In this document: positions 62,075-64,000 of the stretch, piece after piece
Layout: every line of letters begins with the position of its first letter
Numbering within the stretch: position 1 is the stretch's first letter
DNA from: Rhodocyclaceae bacterium
GTDB lineage: Bacteria; Pseudomonadota; Gammaproteobacteria; Burkholderiales; Rhodocyclaceae
NCBI GenBank assembly: GCA_030682175.1
Contig: JAUXOM010000152.1
Coordinates: 28,787 to 92,786 of the forward strand
Reading direction: 5' to 3'
DNA: 64,000 bases
Position numbers and translations under genes: made by a program
Notes under the pieces: generated by a model
Told to the model about the DNA's origin: nothing
Database searches by the model: none
Seen by the model: only the letters and a program-made list of their open reading frames with translations

Positions 62075-64000
62075 GTGCGCCTGTGAAGGCGCGATAACAG
62101 CATGGTGGAAGTCCGTGTCGGGGCAAGCCAAGACCCCGAAGCTGAAGGTAACTGCGTCGCTGCGAGGCGGGGTGGAGAGCAACCGGAAGCGAACTGGCGG
62201 TCCGCAGGATAACGAACTTGATTCGGCGGGATGTGGCGACGAGCCTGCTCATTTGTGGCGAAGTCTGGAACTCGCCCGGCACGCTGAATTTGGCGTGTAA
62301 AGCGATGCTGGGGCGCATCACGTGGGTGGAGGCGGAACGTTGGGAAGTTGTCGCGAGATAAGCAGGGAGACCTGTCGCTGAAGTGACGGAGGCAGGAGTC
62401 AGAGTCTTTGTAGTACCGCAGGACGGAGAAAGGAAGCCATGGCACAAACCGAGGGAAACCGACGTTCGCGAGCAGGGGAGCCAACCCCGCCTACCGCTTG
62501 CCCTGCCCGTTCGAGACGCACGGAAAGCAAAGCCGCGCCGAGGGAAGGGAGACAGGAAGGTGGACGTGCGAAGACTGGAAAGAGGTAGCGCGTGAGCGAA
62601 GCGACGGCAGTGCCCGAAAGGGCTAAGCAAGACGCAGAAACCCGACCCCGAGACTGGGGATGGGTCGAAACCACGATCTGGACGGAGCGCATGTTGGCGG
62701 CGCTGGCTAACGGCGTCAAAGGAAACAAATGGTTCAGCCTGATCGACAAAGTAGCGCGTACCGACACGCTGCACCTGGCCTGGACGAGAGTGGCCAAGAA
62801 CCGGGGTGCAGCGGGAGTTGACGGGCAAAGCGTGGAGAAGTTTGCGGCGCGTGCAGAAACCTATCTGAAGGAACTGGAACAAGCCTTGAAGGAAGACAGT
62901 TACCGGCCGCTGGCGGTCAAGCGCGTGGACATACCCAAAGGGCCGGGCCAAACCCGCCCGCTGGGCATTCCGGCGGTGAAAGACCGCATCGTGCAGACGG
63001 CAGTCAAGCTGGTGATCGAACCGATCTTCGAGCGCGAGTTTCACGACAGCAGCCATGGGTTTCGTCCCGGACGGGGTTGTAAAAGTGCACTGAGAGAGGT
63101 TAATCGTCTTCTGCTGGACGGGAATATCCACGTTGTTGACGCCGACCTGAAAGGGTATTTCGACAGCATTCCGCACGACAAGCTGATGCAGCAAGTAGAG
63201 ACACGCATCAGCGATGGACGACTGCTTGACCTGCTCCGCAGTTATCTGGAGCAAGACATCGTAAAGGGAATGGCACGATGGACGCCGACGGGAGGGACGC
63301 CGCAAGGAGCGGTGATCAGCCCATTGCTGGCGAACATCTACCTGCACCCGCTCGATGCCATGATGGCGGGGAAGGGCTACCGGATGGTGCGGTATGCGGA
63401 CGACTTTGTGGTTCTGTGCAAAACGGCGAAAGAAGCCCAAGCGGCGCTGACGGACGTGAAGAACTGGGTGCTTGAAGCTGGACTGACTCTGCATCCCGAC
63501 AAGACCCATGTGGGGGACTGCCGGGAAGAAGGACACGGGTTCGACTTTCTGGGCTACCGGTTTGAAGCGGGTCGGCGCTGGGTGCGCAAGAAGAGCCTGA
63601 AAGCCATCAAGGACAAGCTGCGCAGCAAGACCGGGCGCACGCGCGGGGTGAGTCTGAAGCAGATCGTCGACGAGCTCAACCCGATCCTGAAAGGCTGGTT
63701 TGGTTACTTCAAGCACGCGCACCGGTTGGAGTTCAAAAGGCTGGACGGCTTTATCCGCCGCCGCCTGCGAGCACTGCTGCGAAAGCAGCAGAAACGACCG
63801 GGTAATGGGCGATGTCATGCCGATCACATTCGCTGGCCAAATGCTTTCTTCGCTGAATTTGGGCTCTTCACTTTGGCTGGAGCTCATACCTTGGCGAGCC
63901 AATCACGATGTTGAAACCACCGACTGGAGAGCCGTGTGCGGGAGAACCGCACGCACGGTTCGGAGGGAGGGGAGGGCGAGAGCCTTTCTCTACCCCTATC
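62075..64000 (+). mobile_element. group II intron (5' end at GTGCG; 3' end at or just beyond window edge)
   Basis: 5' GTGCGCC; RT ORF; domain V GAGCCGTGTGCGGGAGAACCGCACGCACGGTTC at 63929-63961; domain VI-like stem to the window end. Confidence 0.88.
62592..63914 (+). CDS. group II intron reverse transcriptase/maturase
   Basis: GAAGVDGQSVEKF, RPLGIPAVKDRIVQ, GTPQGAVISPLLANIYL, RYADDFVVLC, LNPILKGWFGYFKHA. Confidence 0.95.
   Translation: MSEATAVPERAKQDAETRPRDWGWVETTIWTERMLAALANGVKGNKWFSLIDKVARTDTLHLAWTRVAKNRGAAGVDGQSVEKFAARAETYLKELEQALKEDSYRPLAVKRVDIPKGPGQTRPLGIPAVKDRIVQTAVKLVIEPIFEREFHDSSHGFRPGRGCKSALREVNRLLLDGNIHVVDADLKGYFDSIPHDKLMQQVETRISDGRLLDLLRSYLEQDIVKGMARWTPTGGTPQGAVISPLLANIYLHPLDAMMAGKGYRMVRYADDFVVLCKTAKEAQAALTDVKNWVLEAGLTLHPDKTHVGDCREEGHGFDFLGYRFEAGRRWVRKKSLKAIKDKLRSKTGRTRGVSLKQIVDELNPILKGWFGYFKHAHRLEFKRLDGFIRRRLRALLRKQQKRPGNGRCHADHIRWPNAFFAEFGLFTLAGAHTLASQSRC

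Noticed and set aside
63569-63590. GTCGGCGCTGGGTGCG in the intron RT gene
   Set aside because: Short partial match within a conserved RT coding region; probably chance.
61974-63902. 642-aa minus-strand ORF
   Set aside because: Antisense to the group II intron RT and its RNA; no domain, and covers structured intron sequence.

Overview
This 64 kb chromosomal window is GC-rich and looks betaproteobacterial (Rhodocyclales/Burkholderiales-like). It carries: (i) a minus-strand MSHA-type IV pilus biogenesis cluster with a sigma54-type response regulator (about 0.1-12.2 kb); (ii) mlaFEDACB, an ABC-2 exporter, bolA/ibaG-like, murA and a his/tat supercluster (12.4-31 kb), with hisC inverted and a higBA pair inserted between hisD and hisB; (iii) a DegS/Do-like protease, a Nif3-like gene, msrA and a paaN-like ALDH; (iv) a decayed ISAs1-family element with visible ends; (v) sucCD; (vi) a signalling gene set (PP2C, FHA, MBL cyclic-nucleotide phosphodiesterase-like, cNMP-binding/rhodanese fusion, GAF-GspE ATPase, GAF-HD-GYP); (vii) several toxin-antitoxin modules, two sixA paralogues, a pilin gene, a CYTH/CHAD gene and a macAB-like operon; (viii) a group II intron filling the right edge. 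The most unusual signal is a dispersed 24-bp repeat (consensus AAAGTCGGCGCTGGCGNNACGGCG) with a 48-bp long form, at about 12 sites on both strands. At least three copies lie in frame inside unrelated genes (murA, mshL-like secretin, CYTH/CHAD). A second family of GC-hairpin elements (ending ..TTGGGGCGGCCCGGCGG..) fills intergenic gaps between the stop of one gene and the start of the next. All family names come from recognising motifs by eye; no database search was run.
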